From Caldisericia bacterium (GTDB lineage Bacteria > Caldisericota > Caldisericia > B22-G15): DNA of 64,000 nucleotides. Both the position numbers and the translations under genes were made by a program. Of the stretch, positions 16,688 through 26,125 are shown one piece after another. Position 1 is the stretch's first letter. Every line of letters starts with the position of its first letter. Under the pieces are notes generated by a model. It was not told the origin of the DNA and did not search any database. It saw only the letters and a program-made list of their open reading frames with translations. The stretch is taken from assembly GCA_030018355.1 (NCBI GenBank), contig JASEFN010000001.1, positions 186,001 through 250,000 on the forward strand, in the 5' to 3' direction.

Positions 16688-18256
16688 ATGGCAAAATATA
16701 TTTTTCTCACAGGAGGAGTAATGTCCTCCTTGGGTAAAGGAATAATTGCTTCATCTCTTGGACTTATTACAAAGAGTATGGGTTATAAAGTCTCTATGTT
16801 AAAGTTTGATCCCTATTTGAATGTTGATGCAGGATCAATGAATCCCTACCAACATGGCGAAGTTTTTGTTACAAAAGATGGAGGAGAGGTGGATCTTGAT
16901 ATTGGTCATTATGAGCGATTTTTAAATCAAAATTTTTCAAGATATAACAATATAACAAGTGGATATCTCTATAAAACAATTATTGAAAAAGAGAGGAGAG
17001 GAGATTTTTTAGGTCAAACAATACAAGTTATACCCCATTTAACGCAAGAGATAATTAATTTTATAAAAGATGTTCAAAGAAAAGACGATGCCGAAATTAT
17101 CATTATTGAAATTGGTGGTACAGTTGGTGATATTGAATCTCTTCCATTTATTGAAGCATCATCAGAATTAAAAATGGAAGAAAAAGATGTATTTTTTATC
17201 CATGTAACTTATGTTCCATATCTTGAAACAACAGAAGAACTCAAAACAAAACCAACACAACACTCTGTTAAAGAGTTAAGAAGTTTAGGAGTTTACCCTG
17301 ATATTTTGTTTTTAAGAAGTAAAAAAGATATTGGAAAAAGTGAGAGAGAAAAGTTATCCCGCTATCTTGGATTATCAATTGAAAAAATAATACCAGTTAA
17401 AGATCTTGAATCGCACTATTTTGTGCCTGAAGTTCTTTTAAATTCAAACATTAAAAATATTTTAGAAAGCCTTTTTAATGAAAAAAGGTGTTTAGAAATT
17501 TCAGATTGGTTAAATTTTACATCTAAAATTAATAAAGGTAATAAAACTAAAAAAGTTGGAATTTTAGGAAAATATGTTGAATTAAAGGATGCATACCTTT
17601 CTTTAAAAGAAGCACTTATTCATTCTAGTGTTGAACTCGGAATAAATGTTGAAATTAGTTGGATATCTTCAGAAGATAAAGAAAATTTATATAAAAATCT
17701 TAAAAATGTTGATGGAATTATAATACCAGGAGGTTTTGGAAAAAGAGGAATTGAAGGAATGATTGAAGGGGCTTTCTTTGCGAGAGAGAACAAAAAACCA
17801 CTTCTTGGAATTTGCCTTGGTCTTCAAATAATTTTAATTGAGTTTTTTAGAAATGTGGTTGGTTATAAAGAAGCAAATTCAACTGAATTTGATAAAGACA
17901 CTCCCTATCCAGTAATAGATCTTCTCTCTTCACAAAGAGAAGTGAAAACTCTTGGAGGAACAATGAGATTAGGAGAAAGTGAAATAGTAATTAAAGAGAA
18001 TACAAAGGCATATTCAATTTATAAACAAGGATTTATAAAAGAGAGACATAGACATAGATACACCTTTAATCTTGATTTTATAAATGAATTGACACATGGA
18101 GGATTTATAATTTCTGGAAGAAGTAAAGATGGAGAAGTTGAGATTGTTGAACTTAAAGATCATCCATTTTATATTGGTGTACAATATCATCCAGAATTTT
18201 CATCAAAACCACTTTCACCAAACAATTTATTTACTGAATTTTTGAAGAGTCTTTAA
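16688..18256 (+). CDS. pyrG: CTP synthase
   Basis: This 522-residue enzyme amidates UTP to CTP using glutamine and ATP. The N-terminal synthetase domain starts with KYIFLTGGVMSSLGKG (P-loop), then KFDPYLNVDAGSMNPYQHGEVFV and IEIGGTVGDIES. The C-terminal glutamine amidotransferase has an oxyanion strand in IIPGGFGKRG, the nucleophile Cys in LLGICLGLQ, and the His-Glu pair in GVQYHPEF. The length is slightly below the usual 535-545. There is no ribosome-binding site, but a -10 box lies 10 bases before the ATG. The gene's last 30 bases overlap the convergent rluD gene. Confidence 0.98.
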   Translation: MAKYIFLTGGVMSSLGKGIIASSLGLITKSMGYKVSMLKFDPYLNVDAGSMNPYQHGEVFVTKDGGEVDLDIGHYERFLNQNFSRYNNITSGYLYKTIIEKERRGDFLGQTIQVIPHLTQEIINFIKDVQRKDDAEIIIIEIGGTVGDIESLPFIEASSELKMEEKDVFFIHVTYVPYLETTEELKTKPTQHSVKELRSLGVYPDILFLRSKKDIGKSEREKLSRYLGLSIEKIIPVKDLESHYFVPEVLLNSNIKNILESLFNEKRCLEISDWLNFTSKINKGNKTKKVGILGKYVELKDAYLSLKEALIHSSVELGINVEISWISSEDKENLYKNLKNVDGIIIPGGFGKRGIEGMIEGAFFARENKKPLLGICLGLQIILIEFFRNVVGYKEANSTEFDKDTPYPVIDLLSSQREVKTLGGTMRLGESEIVIKENTKAYSIYKQGFIKERHRHRYTFNLDFINELTHGGFIISGRSKDGEVEIVELKDHPFYIGVQYHPEFSSKPLSPNNLFTEFLKSL

Positions 18257-19138
18257 AAAGTTTTCAAAATGTTCTGGAAGGGGTGATTCAAATTCTAATC
18301 TTTCACCAGTCCTAGGATGGTTTAAAATTAATTTTTTTGCATGAAGAAGTTGTCCAGATAATTCTTTAACTGGAACACCATAAATCTTATCTCCAACAAT
18401 AGGATATCCTACATAACTTAAATGAACTCTAATTTGATGTGTTCTTCCAGTTTTTAAAGAAACCTCAAGTAATGTATAACCTTTATATCTTTCTAAAACC
18501 TTAAAACTTGTTTCTGCTTCCTTTCCAAGAGAAGATGGTTTAACAAATTTTTTTGATTTAAAATTTTTTATTAGAGGTATTGAAATTTTCCCTTCATCAT
18601 CTACAACTTCACCTTTAACTAAAGCATAATATATTCTTTTAATTTTTCTCTCTTTTAGATCTTTAGATAAAACTTGATGGGCAAAATCATTTTTTGCAAC
18701 AACAAGAAGACCTGAGGTATCTTTATCTAATCTATGAACAATACCAGGCCTTAAAACTCCTCCAATTTGTGAAAGATGTTTAAGATGATAAAGAAGTGCA
18801 TTTACAAGAGTTCCATTTTTTCTCTTACCTGTTGGATGAGTTAGCATTCCTTGAGGTTTATTTACAATTGCGATATCATAATCTTCATATAAAATTTCAA
18901 TATTGAGTTCTTCTGGTTTTAGTTGAAGTTCTTTTGGCTCTGGAATTATAACTTCAATGAAATCTTTCTCTTTTACCTTATAAGATGGTTTTTTTACTTC
19001 TCCATTAACAAGTACATTCCCTTCTTTTATTAAATTTTTAATATATTCTCTACTATACTCTATTAAATTTTTCTTAATAAATGTATCTAATCTTTCACCC
19101 TTTTCATTTGAAATAAATTTTATAACTCTTTTTTCCAT
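18227..19138 (-). CDS. rluD: RluD-type 23S rRNA pseudouridine synthase
   Basis: This protein has 303 residues. An S4 RNA-binding domain occupies about residues 1-75 (with GERLDTFIKKNL and NVLVNGEVKKPSYKV). The RluA-family catalytic domain has the active-site aspartate in GIVHRLDKDTSGLLVVAKN. LKTGRTHQIRVHLSYVGYPIVGD is the standard C-terminal motif. It probably converts uridines of 23S rRNA, as RluD does, though the exact target cannot be read. Its start lies inside the end of lspA (19-base overlap) and its end overlaps pyrG on the opposite strand by 30 bases. Confidence 0.93.
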   Translation of the reverse strand: MEKRVIKFISNEKGERLDTFIKKNLIEYSREYIKNLIKEGNVLVNGEVKKPSYKVKEKDFIEVIIPEPKELQLKPEELNIEILYEDYDIAIVNKPQGMLTHPTGKRKNGTLVNALLYHLKHLSQIGGVLRPGIVHRLDKDTSGLLVVAKNDFAHQVLSKDLKERKIKRIYYALVKGEVVDDEGKISIPLIKNFKSKKFVKPSSLGKEAETSFKVLERYKGYTLLEVSLKTGRTHQIRVHLSYVGYPIVGDKIYGVPVKELSGQLLHAKKLILNHPRTGERLEFESPLPEHFENFLKTLQKFSK

Positions 19139-19563
19139 AAATAAACTACAATTAAAACAACTCCAACAGTTATATATGTATCTGAAAGATTAAACACAGG
19201 AAAGTTTTTTACGCTAATAAAATCAACTACAAATCCATAAAGAATTCTGTCGATTAAATTTCCAACTATTCCTGAAAAAATTAAAGAAATAAGAAAAATT
19301 AAAAAACAAGAATTAAATTTATATTTAAATAAAAATATAAAAATTAAAAAAAGAGCTAAAATAGAAAAAACTATAAAAAAAATTTTACCATCAGGAAAAA
19401 TTCCAAAAATTCCACCCCTATTGTCAACTCTCTCAAATTTTAAAAAATCACCTAAAATTTTTATACTTTCCCCATATTTAATATTTTTAATAACAAAAAT
19501 TTTTGATAATCTATCTAAAAATACAAAAATACAAGAAAAAATTATAAAAATTATAAACTTCAT
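19120..19563 (-). CDS. lspA: Lipoprotein signal peptidase (signal peptidase II)
   Basis: This 147-residue protein has four hydrophobic segments. The family motifs are VDNRGGIFGIF after the first helix, GNLIDRILYGFVVDFISV with the first catalytic aspartate, and FNLSDTYITVG with the second. It removes signal peptides from prolipoproteins such as the BMP-type lipoprotein at 41222-42406. No ribosome-binding site is visible; GATAAT lies 9 bases before the ATG, so a leaderless start is possible even though the upstream gene ends only 20 bases away. It overlaps rluD. Confidence 0.94.
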   Translation of the reverse strand: MKFIIFIIFSCIFVFLDRLSKIFVIKNIKYGESIKILGDFLKFERVDNRGGIFGIFPDGKIFFIVFSILALFLIFIFLFKYKFNSCFLIFLISLIFSGIVGNLIDRILYGFVVDFISVKNFPVFNLSDTYITVGVVLIVVYLWKKEL

Positions 19564-19583
19564 AAAATATATATTATCAAATT

Positions 19584-19841
19584 TTAATTTAAAATTTCTT
19601 TTATTTTTTCAAAAAGTGTCTTTTCATCAATTGGAATTTCTACTAATTTGTCCCTCCCCCTTTCTCCATAAACAATTTTTACACCCTTAATTTTAAATGT
19701 TTCTTCAAGAAATTTTATAAGTTCTGAATTTGCTTTATTGTCAATTGGTGGTTTAGATATTTTTATAAATAAAGTGCTCTCTTTGTATGAGGTAATTTTG
19801 TTAATTTTAGAATTTGGAGATACCTTTACTTTAATTTTCAT
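19584..19841 (-). CDS. DUF167 (YggU) family protein
   Basis: This 85-residue protein has the DUF167 pattern: IKVKVSPNSKINKI near the start, PPIDNKANSELIKFLEETF in the middle, and VKIVYGERGRDKLVEI. The family is widespread and of unknown function, possibly nucleic-acid associated. It starts just after the terminator of the peptide transporter operon. A TATAAT is fused to its ATG, so the transcript start and true translation start are unclear. Confidence 0.88.
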   Translation of the reverse strand: MKIKVKVSPNSKINKITSYKESTLFIKISKPPIDNKANSELIKFLEETFKIKGVKIVYGERGRDKLVEIPIDEKTLFEKIKEILN

Positions 19842-19850
19842 TATAAATTA

Positions 19851-19875
19851 AAGGGGCTCTTTTCAGAGCCCCTTT
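19851..19875 (-). terminator. Intrinsic terminator of the peptide ABC transporter operon
   Basis: AAGGGGCTC pairs with GAGCCCCTT around a short loop and is followed on the minus strand by TTTAATTT. It lies directly after the last ATPase gene (stop at 19879) and just before the DUF167 gene. Confidence 0.8.
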
Positions 19876-19878
19876 ACT

Positions 19879-20850
19879 CTATTTCACAGCATGACACGAC
19901 ACAAAGTGTCCTGGTTTAATTTCTCTTTGTTCAGGCACAACTTCTTTACAAACTGGCATTGCTACTGGACATCTTGTATGAAATACACATCCTTTTGGAG
20001 GATTAATTGGAGAAGGAATATCTCCTTGAAGAACAGCTCTTTCTTTTTTAATTTCTGGATCTGGAATTGGAACTGCTGAAAGGAGTGCTTGAGTGTAAGG
20101 ATGAAGTGGATTATCAAAAAGTTCATCATTTGGTGCAATCTCCATAATTTTTCCAAGATACATAACAACAATTCTATCACACATGTGCCTTATAACAGCC
20201 ATATCATGCGCAACAAAAAGATACGTTAATTTCAACTTTTCTTGTAATTCATTTAAAAGATTTATGACTTGAGATTGAATTGAAACGTCAAGAGCACTCA
20301 CAGGCTCATCACAAACAACGAATTTTGGATTTAAAATTATTGCTCTTGCAATACCAATTCTTTGTCTCTGACCACCAGAAAATTCATGAGGATATCTATT
20401 TATATATTCTGGCCTTAAGCCAACCATTTGCATTACTTCAACAACTCTATCAATCATTTCTTTTTTATTTTTTACTAATCCATGCACTACAAGAGGTTCA
20501 CCAATTATTTCTGAAATTGGCATTCTTGGATTAAGAGAACCATATGGGTCTTGAAAAATAATCTGCATATTTCTTCTCATTCTTCTTAACTCTTCGCCCT
20601 TAAGTTTATTTATTACTTGCCCTTGAAATCTTATTTCTCCAGACGTAGGTGGATAAAGCATTAGAATTGTTTTTCCAACTGTTGTTTTTCCAGAGCCTGA
20701 CTCTCCAACAAGTCCAAGGGTTTCTCCTTCATATATATCAAAAGATATATCATCAACTGCTTTTACATATGCAATAACTCCACCAAGTATTCCACCATGA
20801 ATGGGGAAATACTTTTTTAAGTTTTTTACACTAACTAAAGGTTCAGCCAT
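19879..20850 (-). CDS. Oligopeptide/dipeptide ABC transporter ATP-binding protein (OppF/DppF type)
   Basis: This 323-residue ATPase has Walker A GESGSGKTT, signature FSGGQRQRIGIARAI, Walker B VCDEPVSALDVS, and the C-terminal oligopeptide-transporter extension. That extension has four cysteines (CVFHTRCP, CKEV, CHAV), which in this family can bind an Fe-S cluster or metal. It is the last of five genes on the minus strand (binding protein, two permeases, two ATPases). Its ATG lies one base after the stop of the OppD-type gene, and its SD is within that region. Confidence 0.95.
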   Translation of the reverse strand: MAEPLVSVKNLKKYFPIHGGILGGVIAYVKAVDDISFDIYEGETLGLVGESGSGKTTVGKTILMLYPPTSGEIRFQGQVINKLKGEELRRMRRNMQIIFQDPYGSLNPRMPISEIIGEPLVVHGLVKNKKEMIDRVVEVMQMVGLRPEYINRYPHEFSGGQRQRIGIARAIILNPKFVVCDEPVSALDVSIQSQVINLLNELQEKLKLTYLFVAHDMAVIRHMCDRIVVMYLGKIMEIAPNDELFDNPLHPYTQALLSAVPIPDPEIKKERAVLQGDIPSPINPPKGCVFHTRCPVAMPVCKEVVPEQREIKPGHFVSCHAVK

Positions 20851-20851
20851 C

Positions 20852-21850
20852 TTATACCCCCATGTTTGGTTTTAAATAGTTCCAGCATTTAACAAAGTGA
20901 TTTGGAGCAATTTCTTCAAGATGAGGTTCCTCTTCTCTACAAATTTTTGTTGCATATGGACATCTTGGGTGGAAATAACATCCTTTTGGTAAATGATATG
21001 GATTTGGAACAACGCCTTCAATAATAGGTAATCTTTCGCCTTTTTTTCTTCTTTTAGTTACAAGTGGAATTGAATTTAAAAGACCATATGTATAAGGATG
21101 TTGAGGAGATTTAAAAATAGTTTTAACATCAGAATATTCAACAATTTTTCCAGAGTACATAACTGCTACATTATCTGCCATTTCAGCAATTATTGCAAGG
21201 TTATGTGTAATCATAAGAATTGCCATTCCAATTTTTCTTTTAAGATCTTTCATAAGTTCAAGAATTTGAGCCTGGATTGTAACATCAAGAGCTGTAGTTG
21301 CTTCATCTGAAATAAGTAGATCAGGATTGCAAGATAGTGCCATAGCAATCATTACTCTTTGCCTCATACCACCTGAGAGTTGATGAGGATATTCATTGTA
21401 TCTTTTATCTGGATCTGGTATTCCAACTAAATTTAACATCTCAATTGCTTTCTTTTTTGCCTCTTCTTCTGTTACATCTTGGTGAATTAGAATTGCTTCA
21501 CTTATCTGATAACCAACAGTAAATACAGGATTTAAAGATGTCATGGGTTCTTGGAAAATCATTGAGATTTGGCTTCCTCTAATTCTTCTCATCTCTTCTT
21601 CTGATTTTTTAAGTAGATCCTCACCTTTGAAAATTATCTCTCCACTAACAATTTTCCCTGGGGGCCAAGGGACAAGACGCATAATTGAAAGGGAAGTTAC
21701 AGATTTTCCACAACCTGATTCACCAACTAAACCAAGAGTCTCTCCAACATTTATTTTAATATCAACTCCATCAACTGCCCTAACAATTCCCTCATCAGTA
21801 TAAAAGTAAGTTTTCAAATTTTTTGTTTCAAGTAAAACTTCATTCTTCAT
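20852..21850 (-). CDS. Oligopeptide/dipeptide ABC transporter ATP-binding protein (OppD/DppD type)
   Basis: This protein has 332 residues. It has Walker [10 protein letters not shown]-loop [17 protein letters not shown] (an OppD-family hallmark), signature [15 protein letters not shown], and Walker [14 protein letters not shown]. The Cys-rich C-terminal extension contains [14 protein letters not shown] and FVKCW. It works as a heterodimer with the OppF-type ATPase. SD GAGGAGAG lies ahead of the ATG, 14 bases after the permease stop. Confidence 0.95.
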   Translation of the reverse strand: MKNEVLLETKNLKTYFYTDEGIVRAVDGVDIKINVGETLGLVGESGCGKSVTSLSIMRLVPWPPGKIVSGEIIFKGEDLLKKSEEEMRRIRGSQISMIFQEPMTSLNPVFTVGYQISEAILIHQDVTEEEAKKKAIEMLNLVGIPDPDKRYNEYPHQLSGGMRQRVMIAMALSCNPDLLISDEATTALDVTIQAQILELMKDLKRKIGMAILMITHNLAIIAEMADNVAVMYSGKIVEYSDVKTIFKSPQHPYTYGLLNSIPLVTKRRKKGERLPIIEGVVPNPYHLPKGCYFHPRCPYATKICREEEPHLEEIAPNHFVKCWNYLKPNMGV

Positions 21851-21864
21851 TAAACTCTCCTCAA

Positions 21865-22770
21865 TTAAATCTTTAATCTTGGGTCAAGAGCATCTCTCAA
21901 CCCATCACCAAGAAAATTAAAAGATAGAACTGTTATAAAAAGAGCTAGTCCAGGAAACCATATAAGCCAAGGAGCATTAAACATTGCGCTCTGGGCATTT
22001 TGAAGCATATTTCCCCATGAAGGTGTGGGTGGCATTATTCCAAAACCAAGATAACTTAGGGAAGCTTCATAAATTATATTTCCACCAATTGCAAGTGTTG
22101 CTGAAACAATTATTGGCGCCATGGAATTTGGAAGGAGGTGCCTCCAAATTATTCTTGAATTTGATGCGCCAATTGCTCTTGCCGCTTCAGTAAACTCTTG
22201 TTCTTTTAAGGAAAGGTACACCCCTCTTACAAGTCTTGCATCCGTCATCCATCCAAAAATTGCAATAACAAGAACAATTTTCCAAACTCCGCCACCAGGA
22301 ATTACTGCTGCTAAAACAACAAGGAGAGGCAAAACAGGAATAGAAAACATTATATCTGTAAATCTCATGAGAATTGTATCAAGTATTCCACCATAATATC
22401 CAGCAAGAGCACCAATTATAACACCAATAACAATTGCAGAAAACATTGCTGCAAAACCTACAAAAAGGGATATTCTTCCACCAATTAATAATCTTGATAA
22501 AACATCTCTTCCCAATTCATCTGTTCCAAGTGGATGATATTTAGAGGGTGGTTTATATTCCCCACGATAAGGATTATCTGGATCATACCCTTCCATATAG
22601 TTATAATGATATTTAACAAAAAATGGACCAATAAGACATGTCAAAATTATTATTATAAGAATGACAAGAGAAATCATTGCTAATTTATGTTTTTTTAATC
22701 TTCTAAATACAATTTGCCAATAAGATTCTGCTTTATATGTAGTTAATTCAGTTTCATATGATATAGCCAT
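21865..22770 (-). CDS. Oligopeptide/dipeptide ABC transporter permease (OppC/DppC type)
   Basis: This 301-residue membrane protein has a long N-terminal cytoplasmic part, a first helix, and a periplasmic loop with the family motif HPLGTDELGRDVLSRLLIGGRISL. Four or more helices follow, with the EAA loop EFTEAARAIGASNSRIIWRHLLPN and the end motif NFLGDGLRDALDPRLK. It pairs with the OppB-type permease. SD GAGGTGAAAC precedes the ATG. Confidence 0.95.
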   Translation of the reverse strand: MAISYETELTTYKAESYWQIVFRRLKKHKLAMISLVILIIIILTCLIGPFFVKYHYNYMEGYDPDNPYRGEYKPPSKYHPLGTDELGRDVLSRLLIGGRISLFVGFAAMFSAIVIGVIIGALAGYYGGILDTILMRFTDIMFSIPVLPLLVVLAAVIPGGGVWKIVLVIAIFGWMTDARLVRGVYLSLKEQEFTEAARAIGASNSRIIWRHLLPNSMAPIIVSATLAIGGNIIYEASLSYLGFGIMPPTPSWGNMLQNAQSAMFNAPWLIWFPGLALFITVLSFNFLGDGLRDALDPRLKI

Positions 22771-22787
22771 AGTTTCACCTCACAAAT

Positions 22788-23756
22788 TTATGTATATTTT
22801 ATTCTTGGGTCAACTACTGCATATAAAATGTCTGCTACAAGGTTACCAATAATTAATAGATAAGATTGTAAAAGAAGAGATATCATTGCAAGGGGATAAT
22901 CATTATTTAACATTGCATTAAGAGTCAGTCTTCCCATACCAGGAATTCCAAAAACAGTTTCAGTTATCATAGCGCCTGAAATTATTCCTGGCAATGCAAC
23001 ACCAAGAAGAGTAATAATTGGAATTAAAGCATTTCTTAAAGCATGCTTATAGATAACTAATCTTTCTGGTAAACCTTTTGCTCTTGCAGTTCTAACATAA
23101 TCTTGTCTTATAACTTCAAGCATTGAACTTCTTGCATATCTCATCCATGAACCCATACTATATAGAGAAAGCATAACTACTGGTAAAATAAAATATTTTA
23201 ATTGGTCAAAAAATCTTACCCAAAAAGGAGCGGTCTCCATTCCTGGAGTCATAACTCCTCCAATTGGAAGCCAACCAAGTTTTACTCCAAAAATCATAAG
23301 AAGAATAAAAGAAAACCAAAAAGTAGGCATTGACATTCCAAAAAAGGCAAATCCTGTAAAAAGATAATCAAAGAAACTGTATTGATGAAGTGCTGAATAT
23401 ATTCCAATTGGGACAGCAATAACAAAAGAAAGAATAAAGGAGGCTACAGAAAATTTTAATGTCCAAGATAGAGCGTTTTTAATAAGTTCTGCAACAGGTC
23501 TTCCACCTGTAAAAATTGAAACGCCCCAATTTCCAGTAATCATTGACCAAAACCATTTAAAAAATCTTAAATGAATTGGAAGATCAAATCCCCATGCATG
23601 TCTCATACGAGCAATATCTTCGGGTCTTATTCTTGGATTAAGTGCATATTGAGCAAATGGATCTCCAACCAAATTTAAAACAACAAAAGTAACTAAGGCA
23701 ACCCCGATTGCAAGGGGTATCATTTGTAAAATTCTTCTAATTAGATAATTCCTCAA
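22788..23756 (-). CDS. Oligopeptide/dipeptide ABC transporter permease (OppB/DppB type)
   Basis: This protein has 322 residues and begins MRNYLIRRILQMIPLAIGV, the usual OppB N-terminus. It carries GDPFAQYALNPR, the EAA loop DYVRTARAKGLPERLVIYKHALRNALIPI, and the closing ETVFGIPGMGRLTL and DILYAVVDPRIKY. A strong inverted repeat separates it from the binding-protein gene upstream, suggesting that less permease than binding protein is made. SD GGAGGA precedes the ATG. Confidence 0.95.
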   Translation of the reverse strand: MRNYLIRRILQMIPLAIGVALVTFVVLNLVGDPFAQYALNPRIRPEDIARMRHAWGFDLPIHLRFFKWFWSMITGNWGVSIFTGGRPVAELIKNALSWTLKFSVASFILSFVIAVPIGIYSALHQYSFFDYLFTGFAFFGMSMPTFWFSFILLMIFGVKLGWLPIGGVMTPGMETAPFWVRFFDQLKYFILPVVMLSLYSMGSWMRYARSSMLEVIRQDYVRTARAKGLPERLVIYKHALRNALIPIITLLGVALPGIISGAMITETVFGIPGMGRLTLNAMLNNDYPLAMISLLLQSYLLIIGNLVADILYAVVDPRIKYT

Positions 23757-23779
23757 GGTTTAAATCCTCCTCTTTGTAA

Positions 23780-23810
23780 AATTCCCCCCAGAGAGAGTCT
23801 GGGGGGAATT
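23780..23810 (-). terminator. Strong hairpin between binding-protein and permease genes (partial terminator)
   Basis: A 13-bp stem, AATTCCCCCCAGA with TCTGGGGGGAATT, has a 5-base loop. On the minus strand it is followed by TTTAC, only a short U stretch. Its position inside the operon suits differential expression or 3'-end protection of the binding-protein mRNA. Confidence 0.75.
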
Positions 23811-23845
23811 AAATAAAAATTAAATTAATTAATTTTTAATCTTAT

Positions 23846-26056
23846 CTACTTCTTTTCCCAATACCAAAGTTCTGAATTATATGTATAACCGATTGATGAA
23901 GAAACAGAATAGTCAAATCCAGCCATTGCAAGGTTTGCTTTTGGAGTATAAATATCTGTCCACCAGTTTAGAGGTATATATGGTAATAATTCTGTAAGTC
24001 TTTCATAGGCTTTATAATATGCACTTTTACGAATTTCGGGATCAACCTCATGAGTTGCAATATAAATGTTTTCATCAATTACAGGATCGCTAATTCCTGA
24101 ATAATTTTGCCCTTGCCAGTTATTTTCTTCTGTTGGGATTTGTGATGAATGGAAGAGAGTGAATCCTCCGGGATCAAGTGGATCTCCGCCCCAAGCAAAT
24201 AATGCAAGTTGGAACATTCTACGGGTGGTATATGTTCCAAAGAAGTAAGATGCTGATAAGAATTTTAGTTGTAAATCTATTCCAACATCCTTTAAGTTCT
24301 TTTGAATAACAGTTGCTTCATCCTTTCTATCCTGTCTCGTTGTAGTTGAAAGTTCAAGTGTAAGTCTCTTTCCGTCTTTATATCTATATCCATCTGGTCC
24401 AAGTTTCCATCCTGCTTCATCAAGAAGTTGTGCTGCTTTCTTCGGATCATATCCTGGGACTTTAATATTTGGAGGAGTATAGAAATTACCTGGTAATGCA
24501 TAGATAGTTTCAGCAACTCTTCTTGTACCCCTATGAACTTTATTGTTTATCTCGTCTCTATTAATTGCCATTAATATTGCCTTTCTAACTCTAATATCAC
24601 TCAATATTGGATCTGTGACATTCACTTCCAAGTGTTCGTAGAATGTTGATGGTATATACTGGAATTTTACATTCTTTGCTGCTTTTCTTGCATTTTCTGC
24701 TTCAGTTGCACCAAGACCAATAAGAGATACATCAACTGCGCCAGAAATAATGTTCATCATAAGAGTATTTGTATCTGGATACCACTTATATTGGAACTCT
24801 TTAATGAGTGGCTTTGATCCAGCCCAACCAAACCAATATGGGTTGGGTTCAAGAGTAATATAGGCTCCTTCTACCCATGCTTTAATTCTAAATGGACCAG
24901 CATGAACTGGTTTCTTTACAGCATCAGATGCAGTAAGTTGTTCTGTTGGTATCTTTGAATAGATATGTGATGGATATATTGGTAGACCCATATTAGCATA
25001 TGGAGTTTTCTCTTTCCAATATACAACCATTGTGTATGGATCTGGCCACTCAATTTTTGTAATTTTATCATATGGATCAGTTGTTGGAACTTGTGGAACT
25101 TTTCCAGAAAGATAAATTTCATAAACAGAATATTCAACATCTGCCTTATAATTTACTGGTGTTCCATCACTCCACTTTACACCTTTTCTAAGGTAATATG
25201 TTGTTACCATAGTTCCATCTGGATTAACCTTCCATGTTCCATCCTTGAAGTTTGGAACATTAAGTGCCATTCTTGGGAACAAAGTCCCATCTGGCCAAGC
25301 ACCGATTAATACATCTTCATATTGCATTGCAATGTTTCTTTGTGCCATCATGGATGTTGCAAAGGAAACAAGTGCATCTGGTTCCTGTGTTTGAGCAACA
25401 ATTACTCTTTGACCTTCTGTTGGTGGTGAAATAATTCCTCTATATACTGCATATGCGCACTCTGCTCTTGTACCAGGAGATTTTGGAGCAACAAGAACGC
25501 CTTTTCTATACGTTAAAACTTGAACATCAGGTCTATATGCAACAGTTACAACTCCAACAGCCCAACTTGAAATTTGTTTCCAGTCATTACCCCAAACAAT
25601 TGGCTCAGTTATTTTTGCTGCCTCTGCACTAAGACCTCTCACATTCACCATAACTGCTGCAATCTCTTCACGAGTAATTGTTTTGCTTGGTCCAAATGTT
25701 CCATCTGGATAACCTTTAAGATATCCTGCTCTTACTGCTGTTTCAACATATTTATATGCCCAATGTGTTGTTGGAACATCTTTAAATGTAGGTGTTGCTG
25801 GAGAAACAAGTGTTAATTTCTTTGCGAGAACAACCATCGTTGCAAATTCTGCTCTTGTAACTGGGTTCTCAGGTTTAAAAGTTCCATCAGGATAACCTTT
25901 TAAAATACCAAGTTCAACCAGTTTTACAATCTGGTCATAAGCCCAATAATCACTTGGTACATCGGGGAATTTTGCTTGTGAAAATACTTTACCCCATGCA
26001 CCAAAACCTACTAAAAGCAGTAATACTAAAACAACTGCTAAAATCTTTTTTAACAT
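23846..26056 (-). CDS. Peptide-binding protein (SBP family 5) with N-terminal SLH repeats
   Basis: This 736-residue exported protein has a signal peptide (about 1-30). Two clear SLH repeats follow (FPDVPSDYWAYDQI...GYPDGTFKPENPVTRAEF and FKDVPTTHWAYKYV...GYPDGTFGPSKTITREEI), then a degenerate third ending near residue 205. From about residue 215 to the end it is a family 5 solute-binding protein (MVTTYYLRKGVKWSDGTPVN, RVRKAILMAINRDEI). There is no lipobox cysteine: the SLH repeats replace the usual lipid anchor. It feeds the downstream peptide transporter. The ATG follows SD AAGGAGGG, and a near-consensus promoter lies about 75 bases upstream. Confidence 0.93.
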   Translation of the reverse strand: MLKKILAVVLVLLLLVGFGAWGKVFSQAKFPDVPSDYWAYDQIVKLVELGILKGYPDGTFKPENPVTRAEFATMVVLAKKLTLVSPATPTFKDVPTTHWAYKYVETAVRAGYLKGYPDGTFGPSKTITREEIAAVMVNVRGLSAEAAKITEPIVWGNDWKQISSWAVGVVTVAYRPDVQVLTYRKGVLVAPKSPGTRAECAYAVYRGIISPPTEGQRVIVAQTQEPDALVSFATSMMAQRNIAMQYEDVLIGAWPDGTLFPRMALNVPNFKDGTWKVNPDGTMVTTYYLRKGVKWSDGTPVNYKADVEYSVYEIYLSGKVPQVPTTDPYDKITKIEWPDPYTMVVYWKEKTPYANMGLPIYPSHIYSKIPTEQLTASDAVKKPVHAGPFRIKAWVEGAYITLEPNPYWFGWAGSKPLIKEFQYKWYPDTNTLMMNIISGAVDVSLIGLGATEAENARKAAKNVKFQYIPSTFYEHLEVNVTDPILSDIRVRKAILMAINRDEINNKVHRGTRRVAETIYALPGNFYTPPNIKVPGYDPKKAAQLLDEAGWKLGPDGYRYKDGKRLTLELSTTTRQDRKDEATVIQKNLKDVGIDLQLKFLSASYFFGTYTTRRMFQLALFAWGGDPLDPGGFTLFHSSQIPTEENNWQGQNYSGISDPVIDENIYIATHEVDPEIRKSAYYKAYERLTELLPYIPLNWWTDIYTPKANLAMAGFDYSVSSSIGYTYNSELWYWEKK

Positions 26057-26112
26057 CTAAACCCTCCTTTGTAAGGTTTTTTTAATTTTTTGTTTTTTGT
26101 TATATTCTCTCA

Positions 26113-26125
26113 CCTCCCTTTTTTC
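26113..26125 (-). promoter_or_regulatory. 5'-proximal Shine-Dalgarno-like sequence without an ORF
   Basis: The minus strand reads AAGGGAGGTGAGA close to the predicted 5' end of the binding-protein mRNA. It matches the anti-SD fully, but no ATG follows. A GTG overlapping it opens an 18-codon frame, with the SD too close to serve that start. The true SD lies about 50 bases further down. It resembles the STAB-SD mRNA stabiliser known from the Bacillus cryIIIA leader. Confidence 0.5.

Noticed and set aside
24292-25140. Minus-strand alternative-frame ORFs inside the peptide-binding protein gene
   Set aside because: They are in another frame of a strongly coding gene with SLH and SBP motifs; composition is Leu/Ile/His/Gln-biased as expected for shadows.
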